This document shows positions 45,240 to 51,841 of a DNA stretch of 64,000 bases, one piece after another. A program made the position numbers and the translations under genes. Within the stretch, counting starts at the first letter, position 1. Every line of letters starts with the position of its first letter. Source of the DNA: Cytobacillus solani (GTDB lineage: Bacteria; Bacillota; Bacilli; Bacillales; Cytobacillaceae). Location of the stretch: NCBI RefSeq assembly GCF_001420595.1, contig NZ_LJIX01000006.1:552361-616360 (forward strand), written 5' to 3'. The notes under the pieces are model-generated. The model was not told the origin of the DNA. It saw only the letters and a list, made by a program, of their open reading frames with translations, and did no database searches.

Positions 45240-45292
45240 TAAAGGGCAGTCCATTCTTTGCTAAATGTAAAGTTTGGATTGGCCTTTATTTG
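45240..45292 (+). terminator. Terminator at the end of the EPS cluster
   Basis: AAAGGGCAGTCC pairs imperfectly with GGATTGGCCTTT around a larger loop and is followed by a T-rich stretch. It marks the end of the EPS operon. Confidence 0.65.
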
Positions 45293-45318
45293 GGTTCACT
45301 GTTAATTCTAAATGCAGT

Positions 45319-45432
45319 TCATACATAACGATACGGGCATCTCCAACTATGATCAAGACCTGCTAGTGAAGGCAGATTAGAACTGCACCTGCCAGTAGTA
45401 AAAGTGCCGGGTAAAATAGAAATATTCTTCAT
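45319..45432 (-). CDS. Possible 37-aa peptide, divergent from sipW
   Basis: A 37-codon frame beginning MKNISILPGTFTTGRCSSNL, with ATG 9 bases after AGGAGGG. Its upstream region has TATAAT overlapping a SinR-type box at 45469-45484. The composition (Cys, Trp, Pro) matches no family I know. Another frame here, broken by two stops, reads like a hydrophobic helix (YPALLLLAGAVLIC), so the region could be a decayed small gene. The strong ribosome site is the main support. Confidence 0.3.
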   Translation of the reverse strand: MKNISILPGTFTTGRCSSNLPSLAGLDHSWRCPYRYV

Positions 45433-45468
45433 CCGGGCATTCCCTCCTAAAAAATACATTTTCATTAT

Positions 45469-45484
45469 AAAGAACAAATAGTTC
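45469..45484. promoter_or_regulatory. Candidate SinR box, upstream of sipW
   Basis: AAAGAACAAATAGTTC: one full inverse 7-mer and a half box. It overlaps a possible minus-strand promoter. Confidence 0.5.
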
Positions 45485-45543
45485 GATAAAAAATACGAGA
45501 ATGTAAGATAATTAAAGAAAACGTGAGAAAATTAATGGAAAAT

Positions 45544-45550
45544 GTTCTTT
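45544..45550 (+). promoter_or_regulatory. Candidate SinR box upstream of the sipW promoter
   Basis: GTTCTTT within AATGTTCTTTATAAC, about 30 bases ahead of the predicted -35 element; the same 7-mer as before the EPS region. Confidence 0.5.
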
Positions 45551-45578
45551 ATAACGCAAAAATGACTGATTTTAACCT

Positions 45579-45607
45579 TTTTCAAAACATTACATTTGAA
45601 CTATACT
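45579..45607 (+). promoter_or_regulatory. Predicted sigma-A promoter of the sipW-tasA operon
   Basis: TTTTCA (45579-45584), 17 bases, TATACT (45602-45607). It is flanked by SinR-type boxes on both sides, the arrangement of a SinR-repressed promoter. Confidence 0.6.
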
Positions 45608-45619
45608 CAATTCATGGTA

Positions 45620-45635
45620 GTTCTTTAAAAAGAAC
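45620..45635 (+). promoter_or_regulatory. Palindromic SinR operator downstream of the sipW promoter
   Basis: GTTCTTT-AA-AAAGAAC is a perfect inverted repeat of the SinR 7-mer, just past the expected transcription start. A further AAAGAAC lies at 45651-45657. Confidence 0.65.
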
Positions 45636-45724
45636 AAATAAAACGGAAACAAAGAACGGAATCTACTCAATTGGTTCTGAGAGAAACTTATAATTCTAGA
45701 AACTATTATCTAAGGAAGGTGGAA

Positions 45725-46324
45725 ATGATGAAGTTTACTTGGAGAAAAGCGAGAAAAATCTTAAGTAATATCATTACAACTGTTTTATTTATTAATTTAA
45801 TTATAATGGCGGTTCTAGTAATCTCTTCAAAAGCTTCTGGAGGAGAACCACAGGTTTTCGGCTATCAGCTTAAAGCAGTATTATCAGGCTCCATGGAACC
45901 GACCTTTTTAACTGGGTCTATCATAGCAGTCACTTCACTTGAGGGGAATGAAAAGAAGAACCTCAGAGAAGGGGATGTAATTACTTTTGTAGATAGTAAG
46001 GAAAGGTTAATTACCCACAGGGTCATCGGAATCAAAACAAGCGGAGAACATGTCATGTACGAAACAAAAGGGGATAACAACAATGCAGCTGATTTGGATC
46101 CAGTCCTTTCAGATAACGTACAGGCAGTCTATTCTGGATTTACAATTCCTTATGCAGGTTATTTTATCGATTTTGCACAGTCAAAAGAAGGAAGTGCCAT
46201 ACTGCTGATTGGTCCTGGATTATTGCTCTTAGCTTATGCAGCATTTAGCATTTACCAAGGACTTAAAGAGCTTGATCCGAAAAAGAGAAAAACAGACATC
46301 GATACAGAAGAAAAGCCAACTTAA
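45725..46324 (+). CDS. sipW: Signal peptidase I, SipW (ER-type)
   Basis: A 199-residue membrane signal peptidase of the archaeal/ER type. The catalytic Ser is in KAVLSGSMEPTF, and the general base is a His in ERLITHRVIGI instead of Lys, the hallmark of SipW. An N-terminal helix (residues about 11-36) and a C-terminal helix (near 162-182) flank the catalytic domain. It processes the TasA-family precursors encoded just downstream. Two ATGs in a row (45725, 45728) follow AAGGTGG; either may serve. The longer open frame from 45671 has no ribosome site. Confidence 0.95.
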   Translation: MMKFTWRKARKILSNIITTVLFINLIIMAVLVISSKASGGEPQVFGYQLKAVLSGSMEPTFLTGSIIAVTSLEGNEKKNLREGDVITFVDSKERLITHRVIGIKTSGEHVMYETKGDNNNAADLDPVLSDNVQAVYSGFTIPYAGYFIDFAQSKEGSAILLIGPGLLLLAYAAFSIYQGLKELDPKKRKTDIDTEEKPT

Positions 46325-46405
46325 TTTGGTTGTACTCCTTGTACAAAACAAGGGTCAATATAAAAAAATTATACATACCCAAAGGGTAAGAGGAGGAAAT
46401 TGGAA

Positions 46406-47038
46406 ATGAGCATTAAGAAAAAATTAGGTTTAGGAATTGCATCGGCAGCACTAGGTATTTCATTAGTTGGCGGAGGAACATTTGCATACTTTAGTGATAC
46501 TGAAGTAACGAATAGCACATTCGCTGCTGGTACTTTGGATTTAGCAGCAAATCCAACCACTATTATCGATGTAAAAGATATCAAGCCTGGTGATACTATG
46601 GTCAGAGAATTTAAATTAGAAAACAATGGATCTTTAGACATTGCTACAATTGATCTACTTACTAAGTATACTGTGACCGATGCAAATAGTAACAACAAAG
46701 ATGATTTTGGTAAACATATTAAAGTACTTTTCCTTGAAAACGCAGACAAAACAGGTGATGGCTGGGTGATTGGGGATTACAATGATGTAATTTCTGAGAC
46801 AACCTTATATGATCTTCAAAATATGACTCCTGATGCAGTAGAAAACTTAAATCACTGGTTGACTGAGCTTCTGGGTCTAGGGGGAGAAGATAGTGGTTTA
46901 AAAGCTGGCTCTTCAGATAATATGTATGTAGCATTTGAATTCGTTGATAATGAAGCAGATCAAAACGAATTCCAAGGTGATTCTTTAGCACTTGAATGGA
47001 CATTCACTGCTCATCAAACAGAAGGTGAATCTAAATAA
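46406..47038 (+). CDS. tasA: TasA/camelysin-family matrix protein, copy 1
   Basis: About 210 residues. The precursor starts MSIKKKLGLGIASAALGISL and continues GGGTFAYFSDTE, the signal region recognised by SipW; cleavage is expected just before the FSD part. The mature protein is a jelly-roll-type camelysin domain with KPGDTMVREFKLENNGSLDI and, near the end, FEFVDNEADQNEFQGDSLAL and EWTF. TasA forms amyloid-like or globular-assembled fibres of the biofilm matrix. ATG 46406 lies 9 bases after AGGAGG. It follows sipW by about 80 bases. It is shorter than B. subtilis TasA (261) and may equally be a CalY relative. Confidence 0.92.
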   Translation: MSIKKKLGLGIASAALGISLVGGGTFAYFSDTEVTNSTFAAGTLDLAANPTTIIDVKDIKPGDTMVREFKLENNGSLDIATIDLLTKYTVTDANSNNKDDFGKHIKVLFLENADKTGDGWVIGDYNDVISETTLYDLQNMTPDAVENLNHWLTELLGLGGEDSGLKAGSSDNMYVAFEFVDNEADQNEFQGDSLALEWTFTAHQTEGESK

Positions 47039-47047
47039 TATTCAATA

Positions 47048-47079
47048 ACAAAAGGCGGGAATTCGTTCCCGCCTTTTGT
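47048..47079 (+). terminator. Internal terminator after tasA copy 1
   Basis: A perfect 14-bp stem with a TTCG tetraloop and a short TTTTGTT tail. Placed between the first TasA gene and the wall-anchored protein gene, it would lower but probably not abolish expression of the genes beyond. Confidence 0.85.
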
Positions 47080-47105
47080 TAAAAACTAGATGGAGAGGTA
47101 ATGCC

Positions 47106-47846
47106 ATGAATAAAAGATTTATATTGGCAAAACCGAAGATTATCGCATTTATAGCCGGCATTTTCATATTTATGTTAGTAGGAGAGACAAGTGCAAGGGC
47201 AGCAAATAAAGAAATTGATATACATACGAAAATGAATCCGAGCGGCTACTTTTTTGAAGTAGGAAACTTGAAACCTGGGGATTGGATGCCAAGGGATATC
47301 GTCATATCCAATGCTGGAACTCAGGATTTTAAATATATGGCTATATTAGGGAAGAAAAAGTCTGTTAAAGGACTGTTAAAAGAACTAGATTTAATCGTTA
47401 AAAAAAATGAAGAAGTATTGTATGACGGGAAAATGGACCAGTTTACTGGGTTTACTCCTAGAAATCTAGCAAAAAGTGAATCTGAAACACTATTTTTTCA
47501 AGTGACGATGCCAAACGATTTAGGAAATGCATTTCAAAGCTCTGGTGCCGAAGTAGAAATATTATTTGTTGCTGAAGCCTTAGGCGATACTGGTGGTGGA
47601 GATCCAGGCGGAGAAAATCCAGGTGAAGAACCTGTTGTAGAAAACTCCGGAGAAGAGCCAGATGATGAAGTGATCGAAACAAACAATCCGACGGGTACAA
47701 TCATTGTTTCACCAGAAATTAGAGAAAACCTCCTTCCAAAAACAGCTACGAATACTTATAATAGTCTGCTTATTGGCAGTGTACTATTTGTTGCAGGCAG
47801 TATCTTTTACAAACGAAAATTCAGAATAATAAATAATTTAGAATGA
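47106..47846 (+). CDS. LPXTG-type wall-anchored camelysin-like protein
   Basis: A 246-residue secreted protein. A signal peptide (residues about 1-35, cut near ARAANKEI) leads to a domain with FFEVGNLKPGDWMPRDIVIS, clearly related to the KPGDTMVREF block of TasA. A linker rich in Gly, Glu and Pro follows (about 155-205), then LPKTA at 210-214, a hydrophobic helix and a basic tail, a complete sortase signal with Ala in place of Gly. It would be covalently fixed to peptidoglycan and could hold TasA fibres, as TapA does in B. subtilis. No TapA homologue is seen. ATG 47106 follows GGAGAGG; an overlapping ATG at 47101 is out of frame. Confidence 0.88.
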   Translation: MNKRFILAKPKIIAFIAGIFIFMLVGETSARAANKEIDIHTKMNPSGYFFEVGNLKPGDWMPRDIVISNAGTQDFKYMAILGKKKSVKGLLKELDLIVKKNEEVLYDGKMDQFTGFTPRNLAKSESETLFFQVTMPNDLGNAFQSSGAEVEILFVAEALGDTGGGDPGGENPGEEPVVENSGEEPDDEVIETNNPTGTIIVSPEIRENLLPKTATNTYNSLLIGSVLFVAGSIFYKRKFRIINNLE

Positions 47847-47881
47847 AAATAAATATATAGATTATAAGGAGGATTCTAGTA

Positions 47882-48442
47882 ATGAGTATTAAAAAGAAAC
47901 TAGGTTTAGGAATTGCTTCTGCAGCAATAGGCATTTCATTAGTTGGCGGAGGAACATTTGCATATTTTAACGATGTGGAAACAACAAATAACACCTTTGC
48001 TGCTGGAACATTAGATTTAGGAATTGATAAAGAAACAATTATTAGTATTGATAACATTAAACCAGGAGACCGTTTCTTTAGGTATTTCCAGCTTTCAAAT
48101 GATGGGTCACTTGATATGAAGGAAATCCTACTAAATTCCACTTATGAAGTGTCTGATAAGAAAGGTGACAATGCAGGAGAAGACTTTGGGGAACATATTA
48201 TGGTGGAGTACTTGTACAATGCATCTGGTAAAGATACAGTTATTTTCCAAAAAACTTTAGCTGAAATAAATGAAAATCCAGTTCAAGTCCTCAAAAATTT
48301 CCCGGCTGGTGCAAAGAATGCCAAATTTACTGTCCAATTTGAGTTTGTTGATAATGGGGAAGATCAAAATAAATTCCAAGATGATGCTTTAAAACTTACA
48401 TGGACTTTTGATGCTAAACAACAGGATGGTTCGAATAAATAG
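47882..48442 (+). CDS. TasA/camelysin-family matrix protein, copy 2
   Basis: A 186-residue paralogue of the first TasA-like protein. The signal region MSIKKKLGLGIASAAIGISL is almost identical, followed by GGGTFAYFNDVETTNNTF, so it should also be a SipW substrate. The mature part has KPGDRFFRYFQLSNDGSLDM and ends with FEFVDNGEDQNKFQDDALKL and TWTF. It is 24 residues shorter than copy 1 through small deletions, mostly in the region before the last motif. ATG lies 9 bases after AAGGAGG. It may be a minor fibre subunit or a CalY-like protein. Confidence 0.92.
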   Translation: MSIKKKLGLGIASAAIGISLVGGGTFAYFNDVETTNNTFAAGTLDLGIDKETIISIDNIKPGDRFFRYFQLSNDGSLDMKEILLNSTYEVSDKKGDNAGEDFGEHIMVEYLYNASGKDTVIFQKTLAEINENPVQVLKNFPAGAKNAKFTVQFEFVDNGEDQNKFQDDALKLTWTFDAKQQDGSNK

Positions 48443-48462
48443 TTTTCTAAAACAATGTTAAT

Positions 48463-48491
48463 AGGTGGGATTAGGTTCCTGCCTTTTAAAA
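48463..48491 (+). terminator. Weak terminator after tasA copy 2
   Basis: AGGTGGGA can pair with TCCTGCCT through two G-U pairs and is followed by TTTT. Confidence 0.45.
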
Positions 48492-48534
48492 ATTTGGTTA
48501 TCCATTGTATCCATAAAGAAGGAGGAACCCTATC

Positions 48535-48741
48535 ATGTACCAAAAAAACTGTGATCGCTGCTGCCGCCCATCATATAGCAGCAGTGAGAAGGGTGAATGG
48601 TTATGCCCAATTTGTGGACAGGATCTAACCAACTATCCCTTTTTTGATGCAATGACATTGGAAAGGATAAATATTAAACGACCAACCATTCGGAAAAAAG
48701 CTGAAGCCTATCGAAAAGGATATGCTTATATGAAAGTGTAG
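48535..48741 (+). CDS. Small zinc-ribbon-like protein
   Basis: A 68-residue protein, MYQKNCDRCCRPSYSSSEKG followed by EWLCPICGQDLTNYPFFD. Two CxxC pairs (CDRC and CPIC) about 20 residues apart form a rubredoxin-like zinc ribbon. The C-terminal 25 residues are basic and helical. The ATG sits after GAAGGAGG. It lies between tasA copy 2 and the first sinI and may be part of the matrix region, but I do not know its family name or function. Confidence 0.8.
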   Translation: MYQKNCDRCCRPSYSSSEKGEWLCPICGQDLTNYPFFDAMTLERINIKRPTIRKKAEAYRKGYAYMKV

Positions 48742-48854
48742 GAGTAGGAGCCCGTGCATATTTTGAAATTTTTCCAACAAAAGATGCATAGACAAAGAAA
48801 GATGGTAATAAAAATAGATTATCTAGTATAAGATTCCTATTTGGGGGGAACATT

Positions 48855-48977
48855 GTGGTCGAGACAAAAATAGAGGTCACAGAAATAGATAAAGAATGGT
48901 TGCAGTTAATAATAGAAGCAAAGAATTTAGGAATAGAGAAACAAGAGATCTTGGACTATTTAAATCATAATGTATAA
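48855..48977 (+). CDS. sinI: SinI-like antirepressor, copy 1
   Basis: A 40-residue protein, VVETKIEVTEIDKEWLQLII followed by EAKNLGIEKQEILDYLNHNV. It matches the SinI/SinR helical hairpin (E-W-x-x-L-I-x-E-A-K-x-x-G-I-x-x-x-E-I), the part of SinI that breaks SinR tetramers. GTG start at 48855 lies 7 bases after GGGGGG. It is shorter than B. subtilis SinI (57) because the C-terminal tail is missing. The leader GGGGGGAAC and the first residues are also found before the second copy at 49818, showing they are duplicates. A hairpin (48757-48790, TGCAT/ATGCA and TTTTG/CAAAA) lies upstream, role unknown. Confidence 0.85.
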   Translation: MVETKIEVTEIDKEWLQLIIEAKNLGIEKQEILDYLNHNV

Positions 48978-48998
48978 ATAAAGAATAAATACGAGTTT

Positions 48999-49044
48999 AA
49001 GTATTTCTATGAGAAGGGGAACCTTTTTAGGAAATACTTTTTAT
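48999..49044 (+). terminator. Terminator after sinI copy 1
   Basis: AAGTATTTC pairs with GAAATACTT, followed by TTTTATT. The outer stem resembles the terminator after sinI copy 2. Confidence 0.7.
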
Positions 49045-49096
49045 TATAAAAAAATTTGCAAGTGCAACCCACAAAGCTCCTAAAAGGGTGGTCAAT

Positions 49097-49405
49097 TTGA
49101 AACGAATATTCTCTTACCTAGCAATAGTTAATATAGCTGATGGAGTCTTTACCTATTTGGGTCTTCATTTCTCTATGATTGAAGAAAGCAATCCTATGAT
49201 GAATGGTCTATATGATATAAGTCCTTTGTTTTTTCTTGGATATAAGCTATTACTCTCAGGTGTTCTTTTCGGATTGATCTTAATGAAGAAGCTTCCACCG
49301 ACTCGACTTATAAAAGTCTTGTCAATTACAGCCTCAGCGGTCTACACCATCGTTATCGGATTGCATGGTGTATGGATGTTCCCATTGATTGTATACCTTT
49401 TCTAG
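49097..49405 (+). CDS. DUF5658-like small membrane protein
   Basis: About 102 residues with three membrane helices (residues about 5-24, 44-64 and 70-100). LAIVNIADGVFTYLGLHFSM followed by IEESNPMMNGL is the DUF5658 pattern (N-x-x-D-x-x-x-T and E-x-N-P). Function unknown. TTG at 49097 lies 6 bases after AAAGGGTGG; an in-frame GTG at 49088 is inside that ribosome site. It separates the two sinI copies. Confidence 0.8.
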   Translation: MKRIFSYLAIVNIADGVFTYLGLHFSMIEESNPMMNGLYDISPLFFLGYKLLLSGVLFGLILMKKLPPTRLIKVLSITASAVYTIVIGLHGVWMFPLIVYLF

Positions 49406-49705
49406 TAAAAGAACTGTGTAAAATAAATCATATTGTCAATGATTTAATTAGGCATTATATATTAATATTTTTCGACTAATTTCTACGGTTGTTATACCAA
49501 CTTTTAAATGAATATTCCTTGTAGGCATTTAATATGTCAATTTAAGTATAAGCAGCTTTTAGGAAGGGAAGAACCATGTCGAAATAAGGATAAAAAAAGT
49601 AGATCAAAAATTTTCTGAATAGACAAAAATCAACACCATAAGTGATAAATATCTTATAAAATACATAATATAGAATATATTACCTATTTAAAGGATATAG
49701 AAAAA
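49406..49705 (+). other. Intergenic leader before the c-di-GMP riboswitch
   Basis: About 300 bases without a gene. A promoter-like TTGTCA-N17-TATATA lies at 49433-49461, and a second weak one near 49623-49655 (TAGACA then ATAA-rich sequence). I cannot tell which starts the sinI copy 2 transcript. An isolated AGGAAGGG before ATGTCGAAATAA would encode only three residues. Confidence 0.4.
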
Positions 49706-49785
49706 GGCAAACCTGCTGAAAGGCAGGGACGCAAAGTCACAGGTCTAAGGTATGTTGGATAAAATACTAGGATGGCTGGGTTGCC
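49706..49785 (+). ncRNA. Cyclic di-GMP-I (GEMM-I) riboswitch
   Basis: All conserved parts of the class I aptamer are present: GGCAAACC, a hairpin capped by GAAA, GGGACGCAAAG, CTAAGG, a second variable hairpin, then GGATGG and GGGTTGCC closing P1 (GGCAA with TTGCC). It lies 32 bases ahead of sinI copy 2. Downstream, CCTTAAATACG-ATT-CGTATTTTGG can fold so that CC of the P1 3' strand pairs with the first G residues of the GGGGGG ribosome site. P1 and this hairpin exclude each other, so c-di-GMP binding would be expected to free the ribosome site (an ON switch); that last step is inference. Confidence 0.92.
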
Positions 49786-49817
49786 TTAAATACGATTCGT
49801 ATTTTGGGGGGAACTAT

Positions 49818-49964
49818 GTGGTTGAGGTGAAAGTGACTGTGGGGGAAATGGATACAGAATGGCTTGAGCTGATTATTGAGGCAAAAAAAATGGGAATCAA
49901 ACAAGATGAGATTAGGGAATTTTTTATGAATAGCGGGGTTACTGAAATAGTTCTTAAAGGATGA
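49818..49964 (+). CDS. sinI: SinI-like antirepressor, copy 2, under c-di-GMP riboswitch
   Basis: A 48-residue protein, VVEVKVTVGEMDTEWLELII followed by EAKKMGIKQDEIREFFMNSG. It aligns with copy 1 and with the SinR-binding part of B. subtilis SinI (QEWVELMVEAKEANISPEEI there). GTG 49818 lies 6 bases after GGGGGG; the longer open frame from 49752 would run through the riboswitch and is not coding. SinI binds SinR one to one and removes it from DNA, derepressing matrix genes. The riboswitch just upstream suggests control by c-di-GMP. It is convergent with sinR, with terminators between. Confidence 0.9.
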   Translation: MVEVKVTVGEMDTEWLELIIEAKKMGIKQDEIREFFMNSGVTEIVLKG

Positions 49965-49985
49965 ATATTGATGGGGACAAGTTTT

Positions 49986-50034
49986 AAGTATTTCTTGTGA
50001 GAAATTTCTCATTTAAGAAATGCTTTTTATTTTG
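49986..50034 (+). terminator. Terminator after sinI copy 2
   Basis: AAGTATTTCTT pairs with AAGAAATGCTT and an inner TGAGAAATTTCTCA palindrome extends the fold; TTTTATTTT follows. Its outer arms match the terminator after sinI copy 1. Confidence 0.8.
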
Positions 50035-50038
50035 AAAT

Positions 50039-50080
50039 AAAGGGCCATGGAGGCTAATTAACATAGCCTCCCTGACCCTT
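50039..50080. terminator. Bidirectional terminator between sinI copy 2 and sinR
   Basis: A long stem with GGAGGCTA/TAGCCTCC at its core and AAGGG/CCCTT outside. It lies between convergent genes and suits both; T-rich sequence follows on each side. Confidence 0.8.
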
Positions 50081-50097
50081 CTTGTATAATGAAATGC

Positions 50098-50421
50098 TTA
50101 TTTATTTTGGTCAATTCGCCATTTATTAAATGCTAAGAATTCTCTAAATTGGTCTTTAGTAACGCCAGAATTCATGGCTTCCTGTACAATTTTCATCCAT
50201 TCAGAGTCCAATTCTTCTTTATTCGGCTGTTCATGAATTAAATGATCGACAGGTACATTTAATACTGCAGCGATTTTCTCGAGAAATTGAATCGAAGGGT
50301 TTGTTTGTAAGTTTCTTTCGAGAGAACTTAAATAGGATTTGGCCACACCAGCTTGTTCGGCAAGCTCGGATAACGACATTTTCTTTTCCTTTCGAAGTAG
50401 TTTAACTCGTTCACCGATCAT
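50098..50421 (-). CDS. sinR: Biofilm master repressor SinR
   Basis: A 107-residue regulator close to B. subtilis SinR (111). The Xre-type HTH fills residues 1-65 (LSELAEQAGVAKSYLSSLER, NLQTNPSIQFLEKIAAVLNV), and the C-terminal helical hairpin DSEWMKIVQEAMNSGVTKDQ followed by FREFLAFNKW is the tetramerisation domain that SinI competes for. SinR represses eps and tasA operons, and candidate SinR boxes precede both here. The ATG follows AGGTGTG. An AAAGAAC box upstream at 50489-50495 suggests autoregulation. It is convergent with the sinI pair rather than cotranscribed, unlike sinIR in B. subtilis. Confidence 0.96.
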   Translation of the reverse strand: MIGERVKLLRKEKKMSLSELAEQAGVAKSYLSSLERNLQTNPSIQFLEKIAAVLNVPVDHLIHEQPNKEELDSEWMKIVQEAMNSGVTKDQFREFLAFNKWRIDQNK

Positions 50422-50488
50422 CCAATCTCACACACCTTACTATAATATGTAATATTATCATACCAAAAAACGACGGAAAGTTCCATAT

Positions 50489-50495
50489 AAAGAAC
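50489..50495 (-). promoter_or_regulatory. Candidate SinR box before sinR
   Basis: AAAGAAC within ATATAAAGAACAATTGG, about 70 bases upstream of sinR. A separate perfect inverted repeat ATAATAT-GTA-ATATTAT lies nearer the gene at about 50440-50457. Confidence 0.4.
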
Positions 50496-50568
50496 AATTG
50501 GTTTGAAAAGATATTAGTATTTTATCATAAATATACGAGCTTCTTGCATAGTATCTGTCCGTATAATT

Positions 50569-50594
50569 GAAAATTTAGAGCAAAAATGCTCTAA
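50569..50594 (-). terminator. Terminator after mnmH
   Basis: TTAGAGCA pairs with TGCTCTAA around AAAA just past the mnmH stop; TTTT-containing sequence follows on the minus strand. Confidence 0.6.
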
Positions 50595-50595
50595 G

Positions 50596-51654
50596 TTAAT
50601 TGACTAGAGCATTTTTTGTATGAATCAGCTGCAAAATTTCCATAACCGCCGAATCAGTATTTTCAGCATCGATATGATGGAAGGGTTTGCTATATTCCAT
50701 TTGTTTATGTGCGTAACGGGGGTCATAATAATCTTCGAGAAGAATTTGGATGACAGTTTTGTACTCCTTAATGGAAGCTGCTTCGTCTAGAGAAGCAATA
50801 ATTTCATGGTTCTTTATGCGTTTCTTAATAAAAGAAAGACGTTCAATGACCTTTTTATGAAACCAATCCTCGTGTGCATATGGCAAACAATAGTCATTAT
50901 AAATACGCTCAACCCGTGATGTCATTGAAGCTTGTAAATGAATATTGGTACCAAGCTGCTTTTTCTTTAAAAGTTCATCAGGTAAAACAACTTTACCAAT
51001 TCGTTTACTTTCAGCTTCGATAATGAAGAAGGGAGAATCAATCATTTCCGTTAATGATTTATATAGAAGCGAATCAAACGTTTTTTGATTGTTGCCAGGG
51101 AACAATCCGAAAGTTCCGAAGATGGATCCTCGATGACCTGCCAATCCCTCTAAATCAATGACAGGTAATCCTTTCTTGTATAAACCCTTTAACACATCCG
51201 TTTTACCAACACCGGTCATTCCATGAAGTGTAATTGCCTTATCTGGGAGCATGGCTGGAATTTTCTCGAGAATATATTGACGATACGCCCGATAACCGCC
51301 GATAAGCCGAGGAATAGAAATCCCTGCAAAAGCGATAAAAGTGGCAACTGCCTTGCTCCGCATTCCCCCTCTCCAGCAGTAAATAACCGGCTCAGATCCT
51401 TTTTTATGAATATCCTTAATTCCACTTAAAATCGAAGGAATCTTCGGTGAGACTAATTCCATTGCTTTCCACTTTGCGACATCTGCTCCTTCTTGTTTAT
51501 AAATCGTACCAATAATAACCCGCTCTTCATCTGTAAATAATGGAATATTGACGGCTCCTGGAATATGAAATTCTTTAAATTCTCCTGGTGAGCGAACATC
51601 AACTGAAACGGCATTATTCAATTGGATGAATTGATCAACAGTAATTTCTCTCAT
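50596..51654 (-). CDS. mnmH: tRNA 2-selenouridine synthase / geranyl-2-thiouridine synthase
   Basis: A 352-residue enzyme (also SelU or YbbB) that replaces sulfur with selenium in the wobble uridine of tRNAs for Lys, Glu and Gln through a geranylated intermediate. The rhodanese domain (residues 1-125) has its catalytic Cys in VIYCWRGGMRSKAVA, and the C-terminal half has a P-loop, LHGMTGVGKTDVL. LEGLAGHRGSIFG is a family block. It acts in the cytoplasm and needs selenophosphate. The selD gene is not in the window. A selenium link to the nearby srd-like operon is suggestive but probably coincidental. The ATG follows GGAGGAAC. Confidence 0.95.
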   Translation of the reverse strand: MREITVDQFIQLNNAVSVDVRSPGEFKEFHIPGAVNIPLFTDEERVIIGTIYKQEGADVAKWKAMELVSPKIPSILSGIKDIHKKGSEPVIYCWRGGMRSKAVATFIAFAGISIPRLIGGYRAYRQYILEKIPAMLPDKAITLHGMTGVGKTDVLKGLYKKGLPVIDLEGLAGHRGSIFGTFGLFPGNNQKTFDSLLYKSLTEMIDSPFFIIEAESKRIGKVVLPDELLKKKQLGTNIHLQASMTSRVERIYNDYCLPYAHEDWFHKKVIERLSFIKKRIKNHEIIASLDEAASIKEYKTVIQILLEDYYDPRYAHKQMEYSKPFHHIDAENTDSAVMEILQLIHTKNALVN

Positions 51655-51841
51655 AAGTGTTCCTCCGAGTCTGCATATATAAGGACTATTTTAGCCCTTT
51701 ATGCTAATAAAGAAAACCTCCTGTTAAAAATTGCATGCACGTCAGAGAATGGAAGGTTCATATAATTCTCCTTTTTAGCAAGGTATTAAATCATAAATAT
51801 TCGATATAGTGAAGGTGGGTGTTTGAGGGAGGTGATTTCCT

